From Endotrypanum monterogeii (Eukaryota; Euglenozoa; Kinetoplastea; Trypanosomatida; Trypanosomatidae): DNA of 64,000 nucleotides. Location of the stretch: NCBI GenBank assembly GCA_000333855.2, contig CM007333.1, positions 193,676-257,675 on the forward strand, written 5' to 3'. The position numbers were made by a program, and so were the translations under genes. Below are positions 1-10,895 of the stretch, piece by piece. The notes below the pieces were generated by a model. It was given only the letters and a program-made list of their open reading frames with translations, was not told the DNA's origin and searched no databases. Numbering within the stretch: position 1 is the stretch's first letter; each line of letters starts with the position of its first letter.

Positions 1-36
1 AGGGAAGGTTAAGGGGTTAAGGGGGTACGGGCCGGT

Positions 37-63
37 AACGTAACGTACGTAGTACGTTACGTT
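37..63. repeat. perfect 12-bp inverted repeat with 3-nt loop
   Basis: Bases 37-48 and 52-63 are exact reverse complements, separated by GTA. The arms are alternating purine/pyrimidine-rich (ACGT units). Function unknown; it may be an assembly or chromosome-end feature, since it lies at the very start of the window. Confidence 0.85.
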
Positions 64-92
64 CGTTCTACTTACTTTTTCTTTTCCGTTCG

Positions 93-94
<2 letters not shown>

Positions 95-136
<42 letters not shown>
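95..136. repeat. (GT)21 microsatellite
   Basis: Uninterrupted GT dinucleotides. Such tracts are common in Leishmania intergenic DNA and length-polymorphic between strains. Confidence 0.97.
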
Positions 137-137
<1 letters not shown>

Positions 138-368
138 TTCGATACGAGAAGAATTTCAAGGTTCCAGTTGTCCAGGGTCTGTGCTGCTCTGTTTTGTTGA
201 CCATCTTAATTCTTTTCCGCATCGCGCTGGCATCGGTGCTTTTTCCCGTCCAGACTTGTGCGTGTGCTGTCATGGACGCGGCTCGTTGGTGTGATGGCGG
301 TTCTTGCCGTTGTCGGCAAACTCCGTAGTGCCTTATGTTTTACCCGATTCTCTGACGCGCGCTCAACG

Positions 369-416
369 TACATATATATATATATATGTATATATATGTA
401 TATATGTATATATATC
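369..416. repeat. TA-rich microsatellite
   Basis: TA dinucleotides interrupted by regular TG steps, so the tract is imperfect. Confidence 0.95.
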
Positions 417-1125
417 TGCATCGAGAAAAAGTCGCATCTTTCCATCAATGGTGAATGAGCTTGGTCAGGTCGGGGAGGGGGAGGGGATGCAGCGTGTAGT
501 CCAAGCAGCGCCCCTTCCCCCCCCCCCTCCCTCCCTCCCTCTCTCTCTGAGTACTACATACATTGCGCATCCATAAATAGTACATACACAGTCTGTTGAA
601 CGCTCTGGCCCGTTCATGGCCTCTCACCCCGTTTTTTTTTCTTCTTTCATATCATTCCACGCTCCTTTAAAGAAAAAAAAAGAAATGGATATGTTGTCTT
701 CTGCCAATGAGTACTCGAGTTGCCACTCGCAACCTCTTCCGTCGCTTCGCTCGTCTTGTATATGAACTCGTTGAGGGATGGTGTCCCCGCTGGGGGAGTG
801 TGTGCGTGTGTAGGTCTTGGCTCCAGACAGCTGTCTTCAGCCTTTCCAGGCTCACATCGCACACGTCACCATTGTTCATCTACGATGTCTTTATTGTCGT
901 TGGACCTCAACTCGTCCTTGGGGGTGGGCACGTGCGTCGGTGTATCTGTGGATGTTGCGCATCAATGTTTCTTCTATTCGCCCCCCCCCTTTTTGTAGAT
1001 ATTTCCCCCCAACTGAACGCCTATCAGGCCCTTCTCCCCACAAATACAAACTCACAAACACACTGGAGGTTCTTGTACACACACACACACACACATATAG
1101 ATATATATATATATATAGTTGTGCT

Positions 1126-1160
1126 TGCGCTTCTTGACCTTCCCTAAACTGACGTGGAAG
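1126..1160 (+). promoter_or_regulatory. candidate trans-splice acceptor for the EBP1-like gene
   Basis: A pyrimidine-rich stretch (about 1126-1145, CTTGCGCTTCTTGACCTTCC) is followed by the first AG at 1159-1160, about 65 bases before the ATG. This is the usual arrangement for spliced-leader addition in trypanosomatids. Other AGs nearby leave the exact site uncertain. Confidence 0.4.
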
Positions 1161-1224
1161 AGTATCATCAGGGAAAAGGGGGTAGCTTACACACCTCAAC
1201 ACAACCGACAACAGCAACAGCAAC

Positions 1225-2931
1225 ATGGGTCGTGGGTACAGTGCCAGCCGCAGTAAGAGCGGCCGCCCGACGCTTCGCATCAAGCGGTCTCGATCAATGT
1301 CTCTGTACGCACTGCGGAAGAATATGGACGCGCACGAAAAATCCATGGCGACCAACAGCGATAACGTCGAGGCGTCGTTGCTGCCCTCCCCCACGACGAC
1401 TGAGACGCCACGTAAAACACTGAAGGTGATGCGCCAGCGTCGCGCGCTATCCTCTTCAGCTCCCACGAGCACACCAGCGGTCTCCACTGCTGCAGCGGGG
1501 TCAAAGGATACCTCAGAGGCAATTACAGTCAAGTTGGGTGGCGAACGTGGTCGTAGTGCTACCAGCGGCGCCGGCTCTCGCTCCCAGTCCGCTGCCTTTC
1601 GCCGCAACCTGGAGGACCTCGAGAGGCGGTTTGACGACGCCATGGAGGCCAGCGAGGACGAAGGGGAGACCGTCATGAACCCGACAACCATGACCAAGTA
1701 TAAGGACTGCGGTCGCATTGTCGACGCTGTTCTGGATCTGCTGGAGGCGGCCTGCGTGCCTGGTGCGAACACCAAGGTCCTGTGTGACCAGGGTGACGGG
1801 GAGGTTGCGAGTCGACTCAAAGGCTTGTTTGTGAAGACAAAGGGTGCGGATGGAAAGCGGTTGGCGAGGGGCATTTCTTACCCAACAAACGTTTCTGTGA
1901 ACGAGACTTTGTGCAACGACAGCCCGTATCGCATGGAGGAGGGCACCATCTTGAAGCACGGGGACGTCGTGAAGCTGCATGTGGGCTGTCATCTCGATGG
2001 ATACCCAGTGAGCGCTGCACGGACTGTTGTTGTCACCACCGCAGCGACAGAGGGCGATGAGGAGGAGGAGGGAGGGAACAAAAAGAGCGGCACGGCGGCG
2101 ACCTCGTCTTCCCACTCCTCTGTCGGTAACACTATTGAAGCGTCTCGCGTGGCGCTGCTAGCGATGATACACGCGCTGCGCCCCGGCACACTCAACGCTG
2201 ACATCACTGATCTCGTCTCAACCGTCGGACGACACTACTGTGTCCAGGCAGTGGAGGGAGTTCTGTCGAACCGGACGAAGCGCTGGGTCCCTGATGGGAT
2301 CGATTGCATTATCGCCCGTCGTGTGACAAGCGACGACCCGCATCAGGACGTGGCCGACTGCGAGGTGGATGAGCATCAGGTGTGGTGCCTCGACATCGCG
2401 TTCACCAATCACAACAGCTATCGAATCACACTCTCCGAGAAGCCTGTGACGCTGTTCCGTCGTACTCCTGCCGACTTCGAGGCAGATGCGCGAGTGAAGC
2501 AGGCGAACGAGACGTTGCAGGAGATTACCGATGCACACTTTTGCTTTCCCTTCCATTTTAAGAGCCTCACGAACCCACTGAAAGGGAAGCTCGGCATCCA
2601 CGTGCTGCAACGGAAAGGGATGGTGGACCGACTGCCCCCGCTGCGTACGAAGCACGGCTACGTGACTGCCCGTTTCAGCGCAACCGTTGCGTTGACCGCG
2701 AAGCGGTTGACGGTGCTGTGTGGCGCGCCGTCCACGGTACCAGTACCGACACCACCAGCAATGCGGTCAACTGTGTCAGAGAGCACGTTGCCTGCAGAGG
2801 TCCTTGCGGTGCTGGGGCGCTCCTACGAATTTGCTGACGCGCGCGCGGCGGTGACTGCGAAAGACAGAAAGCAAAAAGGCAGCCCTGCTACGAAGCGCAT
2901 GCGCGTAGAGGCGATGAAGAATGAAGAATAA
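1225..2931 (+). CDS. EBP1/PA2G4-like protein (non-catalytic methionine aminopeptidase fold)
   Basis: 568 residues. The peptidase-M24 (pita-bread) fold of the PA2G4/EBP1 family starts near residue 157 (TKYKDCG) and runs through ISYPTNVSVNE (217-227), HLDGY (256-260), the WCLDIAF strand and KPVTLFRR; each segment aligns with human EBP1. As in EBP1, the metal-binding acidic residues of true methionine aminopeptidases are not kept (for example AARTVVV after HLDGY), so the protein is predicted to lack peptidase activity. EBP1 proteins bind structured RNA and ribosomes and act in growth control and rRNA processing; the same role here is inference. The first 150 residues are an Arg/Ser-rich, acidic-ending extension absent from the roughly 390-residue animal proteins, and an acidic/Gly/Lys loop interrupts the fold near residue 275. 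The start is the first ATG after the pyrimidine tract and AG. Confidence 0.85.
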   Translation: MGRGYSASRSKSGRPTLRIKRSRSMSLYALRKNMDAHEKSMATNSDNVEASLLPSPTTTETPRKTLKVMRQRRALSSSAPTSTPAVSTAAAGSKDTSEAITVKLGGERGRSATSGAGSRSQSAAFRRNLEDLERRFDDAMEASEDEGETVMNPTTMTKYKDCGRIVDAVLDLLEAACVPGANTKVLCDQGDGEVASRLKGLFVKTKGADGKRLARGISYPTNVSVNETLCNDSPYRMEEGTILKHGDVVKLHVGCHLDGYPVSAARTVVVTTAATEGDEEEEGGNKKSGTAATSSSHSSVGNTIEASRVALLAMIHALRPGTLNADITDLVSTVGRHYCVQAVEGVLSNRTKRWVPDGIDCIIARRVTSDDPHQDVADCEVDEHQVWCLDIAFTNHNSYRITLSEKPVTLFRRTPADFEADARVKQANETLQEITDAHFCFPFHFKSLTNPLKGKLGIHVLQRKGMVDRLPPLRTKHGYVTARFSATVALTAKRLTVLCGAPSTVPVPTPPAMRSTVSESTLPAEVLAVLGRSYEFADARAAVTAKDRKQKGSPATKRMRVEAMKNEE

Positions 2932-4484
2932 TTTGGAAAGAAAGAGAGGGAGCGAGGGGGTGGTGGTGGTGGTGGTGGTGGTGGTGGAAGGAAAGTCCGA
3001 GTGAGATCGATGCAAGACCCTTCACTGTGGTGGTTACATCGGTACACGCACTGTACGACCTCGCCTTATCTGCTGTTTCTTTTCGCAGCACTTCTTTGCC
3101 TACGGCCGTGCGCATGGAAAGAGTGGGCACCCGGGTTCGCGTGTGTCGCTTTCAACGCGCTGTTGACCACGCGACAACAATTCCAGGATCGTGGGATTGG
3201 TTTGCCTCGCCCTCCTCCCTCAAAAAAAAAAAAATCGTATAAAACTGTGACAGGAGCGTAACGTGTAATGGAAGGAGGTGTGCCCTCTTCCCCCCCTCGC
3301 CCACCAACGCACACGCATATACGTGTATGCTAACCGTTGCGTCATCACAGGTGTAATGAAACGTGCTGTGACAACGTGAGCAGATGGGTGAAAAAAAAAA
3401 AAGAGAATGGGGTATTGTGCGTGTGTGGGTGTGTGTTGGCCCCAGGTACATGGATTCTCCTCGTGAACTACTGTACAGTGGGTGACGTGCTGTTTAGGTT
3501 CACCTACGTATTCCCCCTATTTCAAATGAAGGTGCACACTGAAGGATCACGATCAGTGCGGCAGCAGCGATGACGGCGACGGCCGGTTCCCTTTCTACCG
3601 CTGACTGTGGCGCGGCTGCGGACGACCCCTGTTGAGCTGTCATCCTCATCGTTGCTGAGGTATGTATTGCCTGCATTCTTGTGTGTATTCCCAACATATC
3701 GACTCGTCTCCCCCCGCACCGGCTCCTATTTCTACTGCTACTGCAACATACACATGTACATACACCTATCTTCCATTTCTCTTTTGCATAGCCGTTACCG
3801 TGGATGATGCGTGTAGCTTATTGTTGCTCTACTGCCCCCCCGCCTCGATCACCTTCTCCTTTTTTTGCAAATATATATTTTCTTCCACAAGCGCAAGCAC
3901 ACATAGCTGCACGTGCCAACAACCCACACCCCCTATAGACGTGTGCCGCCCTTTGTTCACTTGACAAACCGCCACATATCATACATACACACGCACACAC
4001 ATATAAAAAAAAAAAATATATATATATATGAACATACAACAATAGATAGATCATACATTGCTCACTCGAATCGTGCAGCGAGCAGACTCATACATTCACA
4101 CCTTGATACCGATTTATAAATACGTAGTCACAGGTATCTCAGCATAGAAGTCGACCCCTCCCCCCCATCCTTCCCGCTCCCCCGACGTCACCGATTGGTG
4201 TGCGCACACACTCGAAGCACACAGACCACACAGGGGGTACTCCTTGTGATTGCATATACTCTTTGCCTTGTCCTTCACAGATTCACTGATTGGGGATACT
4301 TTTTAAAAAATATTCCTCCCTTCCGTCACACACAAAAAGAGAGAGCGCAGTAGAGTTGTTCAGAGACGCAATTCCACCTGCACACCACAGCTCGCACGTG
4401 TGCACATCATAACGTGTCGGCGACAGGTAAAACCGTCGCTCATTCGCGATCTGATATTTATCTCCTAAAATAAAAAAAAAACGT
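2932..4484. other. intergenic region (3' UTR of EBP1-like gene and leader of PSP1-like gene)
   Basis: It contains a (GGT)n tract at 2959-2987, poly(A) runs near 3222 and 3392, CA/TA microsatellites near 3983-4030, a C-rich run near 4158-4167 and a poly(A) run just before the next ATG. All open frames are short and low complexity. No RNA gene was recognised. Confidence 0.7.
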
Positions 4485-7400
4485 ATGAAAACAATTGTCA
4501 TGCCCTCAAAGTCAGCGAACACTAGCGGCTGCACTGGCAGTGGCAGCACGTACAACACGCGGCAGGCTGTGTCCGGCCATTTCAACGGACGCCGCGTTGC
4601 TGCACCGCGAGCGCAGGTCGCTCACGATGGCGCTGTCGCCGATGATGGAGACAAGACGACTGTTGTGTACCAGAAATTGCGCATCTGCGACACGCGCTCG
4701 TCTGCACGGGATCATCCTCCAGAGGAGGACACGCGCTTACCCCGCGTGCTAAACGCGTCATCGCCAGCCTTCGTCCCGAAGCACTATTTACACACACAGC
4801 AGCAGCAGCAGCAGCAGGGCGATCACGCAGTTGAAAGTATTTCCGCTACAGCGACTCAGGGCGCCCTTTCCTTCTCCGCGGTGACATCCCCGCTGTTATA
4901 CATGGGAAGTGCTACCGGCGGAAGTTCCTTCTCGTCTCCGCTCGTCTTCACAGATTTCTCGAGCACCGACCGTCCTACCACTATGCCGACGTCTATCTCG
5001 TGTGCCTCAGTTCTCAAAGTCGATCCGTTGTCCACTGGTGCTACCTATGCCCTCAGTGCCGCAAGTGGTTCTGCGCTCTCGACTCAGTCATCTCATCAAC
5101 TGCGCGGCGCGTACGCGCGGGCAACCGCAGCTGCTGTTGCTGCTGCTGCCTCTACTGCACCGCAGTCACAACGCAACGATCCGTTCGTGTCGGTCGCCGC
5201 AGCGGCCACCTCTGCGATCGCTGAGGGGCCGTCAACGGCGCCACCTCGTAACCATTTGGAGCTCAAGTCCTGCCGTTCTCTACGCGGGGCTCCAGTTGAG
5301 GCCTCACCCAGTTTCAATGCCGTATACGGTCCATCGGTTTCCGTGTTCCACCCGCAGTTCGTCGATATCACCACGGGTGCCACCTCCATGACCCCTTTCG
5401 CGCTCTTGAGGGATCAAATCACCGGCAAGGACAGCAGCGATCCATTCAGCGAGGCCCTCGACGACGGCCGCGCGACGAATGGAGCAGCGGGGGAGTCGTT
5501 GACCAGCCCCGACACGGCTTCCGTACCGCTGTCTCCCTCGACCGAGGCTCTGGACAAGAAGGATGGAGAGATACAGAGAGTGCACCAGGCATCTGTCTCA
5601 GCCAATCAGCAGCCTTCACAGCGTCGAGTTACGGCAGTCACCGCTGCTGTTCTGGCTAGCCACGACGCGCAGCTCCTAGAACGCTCGAAACGCCACACCG
5701 AGGCTATACAGCGGTCTCGCGATACCGCATTTGCCAAGGCTGTATCCGCTATTGTTTCACCAACGCATGGCACATCATCATCTCAGGTCCCCACTCACAC
5801 GGACACAAGTGAGACCACCACCACCGCCAACGCGACTGCGAGGTACCCGTACCCCGTACATGCACCTACGATGACTACAGCGGGCGACACGGAGACGTCC
5901 ACGCACCAGACGCCAAAGCGCCGCCCGCTGAGAGCGTCGACGGCAACCACTGTCACCGGGGACAGTAACAGGGTACGGGCATCCATCACACCCGTCACGG
6001 AATGCGGTACGTCCACAGTGAGGCGTTTGCACGCCTGCTTGTCGAGCGCGGAGGATCACGGAGAAAGAAATCCAATAGGGTCCGTCATGGGGCTTACCGG
6101 CTCTACACGCCGCGGCGTGCCCTCCTGTGGCGACGATGACGACCACAACGGGGGTCGTCGCAGCGACACAGTGACTCCAACTGTGACACCTGCCAAAGTG
6201 CTTGCCGCCGAGGGTTCTCCTTTCGTGGCAGCGGCAGCATCTTCCGGAGATGTGTCTTCCCTTTGCGGGCGACGCCGCTCTTTGTCACAAGAGGACAACG
6301 CCGCTGCTCATACCGAGTCGGAGTCGGTCGCGGCGACACACCACGCACGCGTAGCTCATCAGCAGCACGGCGGCGACACCCACATTGAGTGCACCGTAAC
6401 GCAGCTCGTTTCACAAGTACACCACTGCAATGGCCACAACACCAAGGCGCAGGCTTCCTCAGTCGTCACACCGCAGAGGTATAGCATCCACAACGCCGTG
6501 TCTGGTGAGACAGGTGCTACAGCTGCCGTACCAGCGACCTTCAAGACACCCGATGTGGAGCGGGTTCCGTCGTCTCGCCCCAGTGCTTCGAAGAATATCA
6601 CAAGCCGAAATATTACAACTATCATCCGCACACCAAGCGCGACTGGCGCCCACCACGGCGGCTCGTACACGATCACGAAGACGATCATATCGGAGACGTC
6701 GCGTCACCACGACAGCGCTGCAGACACTGGTGCGCCGGGCAAAGGTTCGCGTAGCTCAGCGCCAAGAGGCGTAAAGCGGTCGCTTGCAAGCTGCCTCGAG
6801 TCGATGGCACCCCAGCGTGAGGAAAGCAAGTTCAGCAGCGTCAATGGCGTGGATGCTAAGGTTGCAAACACCATCACACACGCATCGCTCTTGTCCACTT
6901 CCTCCGAGTCAGCCGTTTCTGCAGGGGCCATGACAGTACCACGATCGCAGCGTCGTGGGGTGAAGCAGGGATCTGCCAGTAACACCTCTGCCACCGCCAA
7001 CGAGGCTGCTGCGTGCATAGCCACTGATGGTGTGGCGGCGTCCCACTCGCCAGCGGCGCAGTTGGCCAGCTACGCGGTTGTGATCGAGGGCCACATGAAG
7101 CGGCGTGTCACGGCTGTCTCGCCCACAGTGCTCAAGGAAGGAGTGTGTGTTCTGTTCAAGGAGGATCGTGGAATCGATATGGGTCGCGTTGTGCAGTGCA
7201 GCCTCCTAGATGGAGACGAGGCTGCTGGTATAATGGCCACAATGGCTTCGGCAACGTCGCCGCTCGGTCGCAAGGATCGTCCCGCTCCAGTGCTGCGAAT
7301 AGCCACATCGGAGGAAGAATACCGTTGGCTCCACACTGACGTCAAGGAAGCCGAGGCGACGTTGGAGCCGTGTCGTGAGGCGATCACGCGTCTCGGCCTC

Positions 7401-7613
7401 CCCGTGAATGTGGTCGCAGCCGTGTATCAGTTCAATAAAGCGAAGCTGACGCTGTACTACGAGAGCGCCACCCGCGTCGACTTCCGCCCTCTTCTGCCCT
7501 CGCTCTTCTCCCGTTTTCACTGCCGGATCTGGATGGCCCGGCTCGAGACGCCGGAGGCAGCAGAGGTGGTCGGGTCTAGCGGCTTTGAGGATGGCGTTCC
7601 CACTCGCTCGTGA
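4485..7613 (+). CDS. PSP1 C-terminal-domain protein
   Basis: 1,042 residues. Roughly the first 860 are low-complexity, rich in Ser, Thr, Ala and His, with a seven-Gln run near residue 106 and no fold that I recognise. The last 180 residues form a PSP1 C-terminal domain (the domain of yeast PSP1 and bacterial RicT/YaaT). It shows FKEDRGIDMGRVV near residue 890, an acidic helix EEEYRWLHTDVKEAE, then LGLPVNVVAAVYQFNKAKLTLYYES and RVDFRPLLPSLFSRFHCRIWM (family: hallmark Tyr-Gln-Phe...Lys-Leu-Thr-hydrophobic-Tyr and RVDFR). The domain is complete, with a 20-30 residue insertion after GRVVQCS. Trypanosomatids carry several PSP1-domain proteins, some RNA-associated; that role here is inference. A second in-frame ATG at 4500 could be the real start. 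Confidence 0.85.
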   Translation: MKTIVMPSKSANTSGCTGSGSTYNTRQAVSGHFNGRRVAAPRAQVAHDGAVADDGDKTTVVYQKLRICDTRSSARDHPPEEDTRLPRVLNASSPAFVPKHYLHTQQQQQQQGDHAVESISATATQGALSFSAVTSPLLYMGSATGGSSFSSPLVFTDFSSTDRPTTMPTSISCASVLKVDPLSTGATYALSAASGSALSTQSSHQLRGAYARATAAAVAAAASTAPQSQRNDPFVSVAAAATSAIAEGPSTAPPRNHLELKSCRSLRGAPVEASPSFNAVYGPSVSVFHPQFVDITTGATSMTPFALLRDQITGKDSSDPFSEALDDGRATNGAAGESLTSPDTASVPLSPSTEALDKKDGEIQRVHQASVSANQQPSQRRVTAVTAAVLASHDAQLLERSKRHTEAIQRSRDTAFAKAVSAIVSPTHGTSSSQVPTHTDTSETTTTANATARYPYPVHAPTMTTAGDTETSTHQTPKRRPLRASTATTVTGDSNRVRASITPVTECGTSTVRRLHACLSSAEDHGERNPIGSVMGLTGSTRRGVPSCGDDDDHNGGRRSDTVTPTVTPAKVLAAEGSPFVAAAASSGDVSSLCGRRRSLSQEDNAAAHTESESVAATHHARVAHQQHGGDTHIECTVTQLVSQVHHCNGHNTKAQASSVVTPQRYSIHNAVSGETGATAAVPATFKTPDVERVPSSRPSASKNITSRNITTIIRTPSATGAHHGGSYTITKTIISETSRHHDSAADTGAPGKGSRSSAPRGVKRSLASCLESMAPQREESKFSSVNGVDAKVANTITHASLLSTSSESAVSAGAMTVPRSQRRGVKQGSASNTSATANEAAACIATDGVAASHSPAAQLASYAVVIEGHMKRRVTAVSPTVLKEGVCVLFKEDRGIDMGRVVQCSLLDGDEAAGIMATMASATSPLGRKDRPAPVLRIATSEEEYRWLHTDVKEAEATLEPCREAITRLGLPVNVVAAVYQFNKAKLTLYYESATRVDFRPLLPSLFSRFHCRIWMARLETPEAAEVVGSSGFEDGVPTRS

Positions 7614-8805
7614 CGCCTCACCAAGGAAAGGAGGAGAAAGGGAGGGAGGGAGGGAGGGAGGGAGGGGGGCAACTGGTAGGCCCTCGTGCCCCCGTGCGGG
7701 TGGTCGCACCCGTAAACAATCTGCACTCTTTTTTTTTTTTTTTCTGTTTCCCTGAAGATGGGATAGATGTAAATCGAGTGTCTGTATCTTTGCACATATA
7801 AATATAAATATATATATATGTTTGTATACATACGTAGTCGGAGAAAGGATAGGGTTTTTGCAGGGCCCTGGTTCGAGGAGGATACCGGCTAGTGGTGTGT
7901 ACGCATGCGTTCAAGTTGCGATGCTCTTATTTTTGTGTGTCCGTGTGTGTGTGTCCGTGTGTGTGTGTGTCTGTGTGACAGTATGAGTTTTGTCTATGGG
8001 CTTTTTTTTTCAAGACACGGAGAAGGAGGATTTTATTTAACGAAGACGCTGCACTCGTTTTGTCTTCGCTTGTTGTGCCTCATCTCCGTTTGCGACTGCT
8101 GCCCCTCACCTTTTTTTTTTTCCGGTTTCGCGGTGTTAGTACTGTCGTTTCTTTCATTTCAAATAAGCGGGTGCGCACTGTTGGCGTTCACCTGTGCACA
8201 CATACACTCACATGCAGAATGCGCACACTTGGTGAATCACATAGATGAGTATGCCCTTCTCCATCCGTGAGGCATTTTTCCTTTTTATTCACTAAGTCTG
8301 CTGTGTACTTTTTATCGTAACTCCTATATCGATGTTATACCACCAACAGGGCAATGGAAAGAAAGGCAGTGGCGGGAGGGGTGCTGCGGAGTGAGGGGGA
8401 AGGGCGGAAGGCAGGGGGTGATGCCTTATTTGTTTCCTTACGATCTCCCATGTACTTCTGTCTCTCTTACTACATGCATCTCCCCCCTGGATCTATTGTT
8501 CCGTTGGTGTGCACACGATTTTTTTCCTCTTGCGTTTTTATTATTATTTGTTTTTGTGAGGGGCTAATCGGGGGCAACATCTTTCGGTTGTGCTCAACTC
8601 TCTTCTCGGGGGGAGGGGAAGGAAGGGCGTCGGCGTCCGTCATGGGTTGATGTGAGCCCAAGACGCAATATTCAGACTTTCCCCCATTTCTCCCTCCGCG
8701 TTTTTCAGAAGACAGCGACTTCAGAAAAAACCCACTCGTTCTTTTTTTTTTTTCCGTTTCTCTTCGCTGACGAGTTGCGTTGATGGGGAAACGTGTACAC
8801 ATATG

Positions 8806-8843
<38 letters not shown>
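8806..8843. repeat. CA/TA microsatellite
   Basis: Six CA units run directly into about 13 TA units. Confidence 0.95.
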
Positions 8844-8844
<1 letters not shown>

Positions 8845-10825
8845 GCTTGCGTGCGTGTATTCCTTCCTTCCACCCTTTTCTCAATGAGCATTGACTTTCT
8901 TTGTTCACTTCTCACTTCGAAATGCATGTCCCCCTTTTTTTTTTTTACGCCGGCTTTCTCTCGGCGTTATCGACGTGGAGTTGATGCTGGGTGAGTAGGC
9001 GGTAGTGTGCAAAGCAGCGGTTGCAGCGAGCGGCGCACAGGGAGGAGAGTGCAGTCAATATTATTTTTGTCTGATGCAGATGTCTACGGCAGCGGATAGG
9101 GGTGAGAGGGAGGGGGAGGGAAGACGAGGCAGCCGTGTAGAGATCACCGCCGATTCTCTTTCTTTCCTTCTGTTGCTATTCACATTTGCAGGACTCACTG
9201 CGTGGGTATCTGTGTGCTTGCTGGGGACCACTGTAGGTGTTTAGAGCGAGTACATTCGTGTGGCCTACTCCCCTCCGTACTGCTGACTTCACGATGGTGA
9301 AGGAGGTACATAGATAGATGATGGCGGTGAAATGCTTCTCGATGACGGGAAGTGCATACCTGCTCACCCTGCACAAGCTGGGGCAGTACCTGACACGCCA
9401 AATAAAAGACATGAGAGTTGTGGTCTTCCGAGAGGAGGGAGGAGGACACTGGTGGGGGTGGGCCGTGGACGGACAGCTCTCAGCTTCACGTACATTCCTT
9501 CCTCATGCCGGTATATTCTCGTCATCGTAGGGGTGGATGGTCAGGTGCACCGGTGCGTAGATGCACTTCTGCATATGAGCCTTATTCCGCCTTTTTTTTT
9601 TTACGCGTCATATTTCTTTTTTCTTTCCTGATAGACTGCACATATAGAATGGATACGGAATGAGGAGCGCGCATCCATGCGCAATCACACAAATACACTC
9701 GAATAGTTGGTGATGGTAATGATGAAGGGAGTAAGGGCGGGGTGCATTTTATTTATAATTGTTTCTTGACCCCTCGTCTCTATTTCATTCTTATCGATGG
9801 TGATGGTTGTGGGTATACATCTTATCAACTCCCTTTCCTTCTCACACTGAATGGCAAGCACAACCCAATGTGATGGCAATGGTGGTGGTAGAGTATTCCC
9901 TTAGCACACCGTCAAGACAGCTGCCCATGGGGATGGGGTGGCACGTGGTTTGTGAAGGGCGTGGCGAAGGATGATGCGTGTCAAGGCAGAACCCTCTTAA
10001 CCGTCTGCACGCGCTTTTGCAGCGCTACCGCTTAGTTTCTAACGGAAATGCGCCTGGAGGAGATCTAGGGCACGTGCGATGTCGCCGTCCGTTTTGTTTA
10101 TGTATCCTTCATCCGCTTGTGCTCACTGAGTTCCAAACTCGTTTGCATGCGTCCTCATATATGTATATATTGCAGGCATACAGCCGCGGTCGTTGACTTT
10201 CCCCACTGGTATGATAATCGCTGCACTGTTTGTACGCACTTTTTTTTTCCGTCTTTCCTTCATGCTGTATTCCCAATTTTCCCGAATATCCACGGATGAC
10301 CCCTTCCCTCAACACACACACACACACAATAGAGGAAAGAAAATATCACTTGAGAAGAGATCAGGTGCAATACGACAGCTGGCCACAAGAGACATTAGCT
10401 ATTGAGGTGGTGTAGAGAACCAGGTCCGCGTGCGTCAGCAACTGATTACCTCCCCCCCCTACTGTATTCGACTACCACACCACACCACCACTACCGTATT
10501 CAGGCACCCGACGTGGATCTGTTGGAGCCACAAGTACAAACGTACATTAGAGTGACATCATTGGTGCTTTGTTTTCGCTGGCGAGCGCACACCGCAGGGC
10601 CACGATTTGCCTTTCCCTTTTTTTTTCTTCTACTGCCTGTGGCCCAGATGCGCAGGGTGCCACGTGTCTCGCTTCCTTTTCCCCCTTGGATTCACATTTT
10701 TTAGAGTTTTTCGACGGCATAGGTTCCTAGCTCCCTAAGTGCGTTTCCGGGGGGGCACCTTTCGGTGCTCTCTCCCTCGGGCGCTCGACAGGCTCGGTGA
10801 AATCTGCTTTCTGGGCGTGTGCACA

Positions 10826-10849
10826 CCTTTTTTTCGGATTTTTATGTAG
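10826..10849 (+). promoter_or_regulatory. candidate trans-splice acceptor of the kinesin gene
   Basis: A T-rich tract (CCTTTTTTTCGGATTTTT) is followed by the first AG at 10848-10849, 46 bases before the ATG at 10896. This site, plus the lack of an upstream in-frame ATG (the longer open frame begins with GTG at 10797), decides the start of the kinesin. Confidence 0.6.
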
Positions 10850-10895
10850 CGGCGCGTTCGAAAAAAAAAAAGACAGACAACTTCGGCGAGCGCTA

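Larger units (their letters stand above)
1..1224. other. noncoding region upstream of the plus-strand array
   Basis: No credible gene is seen. The first 25 bases are G-rich with TTAAGGGG-like units, followed by a perfect palindrome (37-63), a (GT)21 tract and a TA-rich tract near 369-416. A pyrimidine/purine-biased stretch with C/T runs follows at 510-550, and a CA/TA microsatellite lies at 1078-1118. Small open frames here are microsatellite translations (Cys-Val or Tyr-Ile repeats). The final 100 bases serve as 5' leader of the first gene. The G-rich start could be degenerate telomere-like sequence, but there are too few units to say. Confidence 0.6.
7614..10895. other. long intergenic region (3.3 kb)
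   Basis: No gene over 100 codons with non-repetitive composition is seen on either strand. Contents: (GGGA)n tract near 7640-7670, long T runs at about 7730 and 8110, GT-rich tract 7935-7980, CA/TA tract 8806-8843, poly(T) at 8936 and 9594, a CA run 10313-10328, and a GCACC/GGTGC hairpin at 10755-10768. Most of it is probably the 3' UTR of the PSP1-domain gene. Trypanosomatid 3' UTRs of this size often carry expression-control elements, but none can be named here. Confidence 0.6.

Noticed and set aside
891..1874. 327-codon minus-strand frame over the EBP1-like gene
   Set aside because: Antisense to a gene with clear family motifs, opposite to the array direction, and partly made of translated microsatellite.
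7810..7900. Possible tRNA gene near a GGTTCGAGG box-B-like sequence
   Set aside because: No matching acceptor stem or cloverleaf arms; the box lacks the CC that normally completes the B box.
10797..10895. Longer kinesin N terminus
   Set aside because: It begins with GTG and lies before the pyrimidine tract and AG at 10848; the ATG at 10896 is the first in frame.
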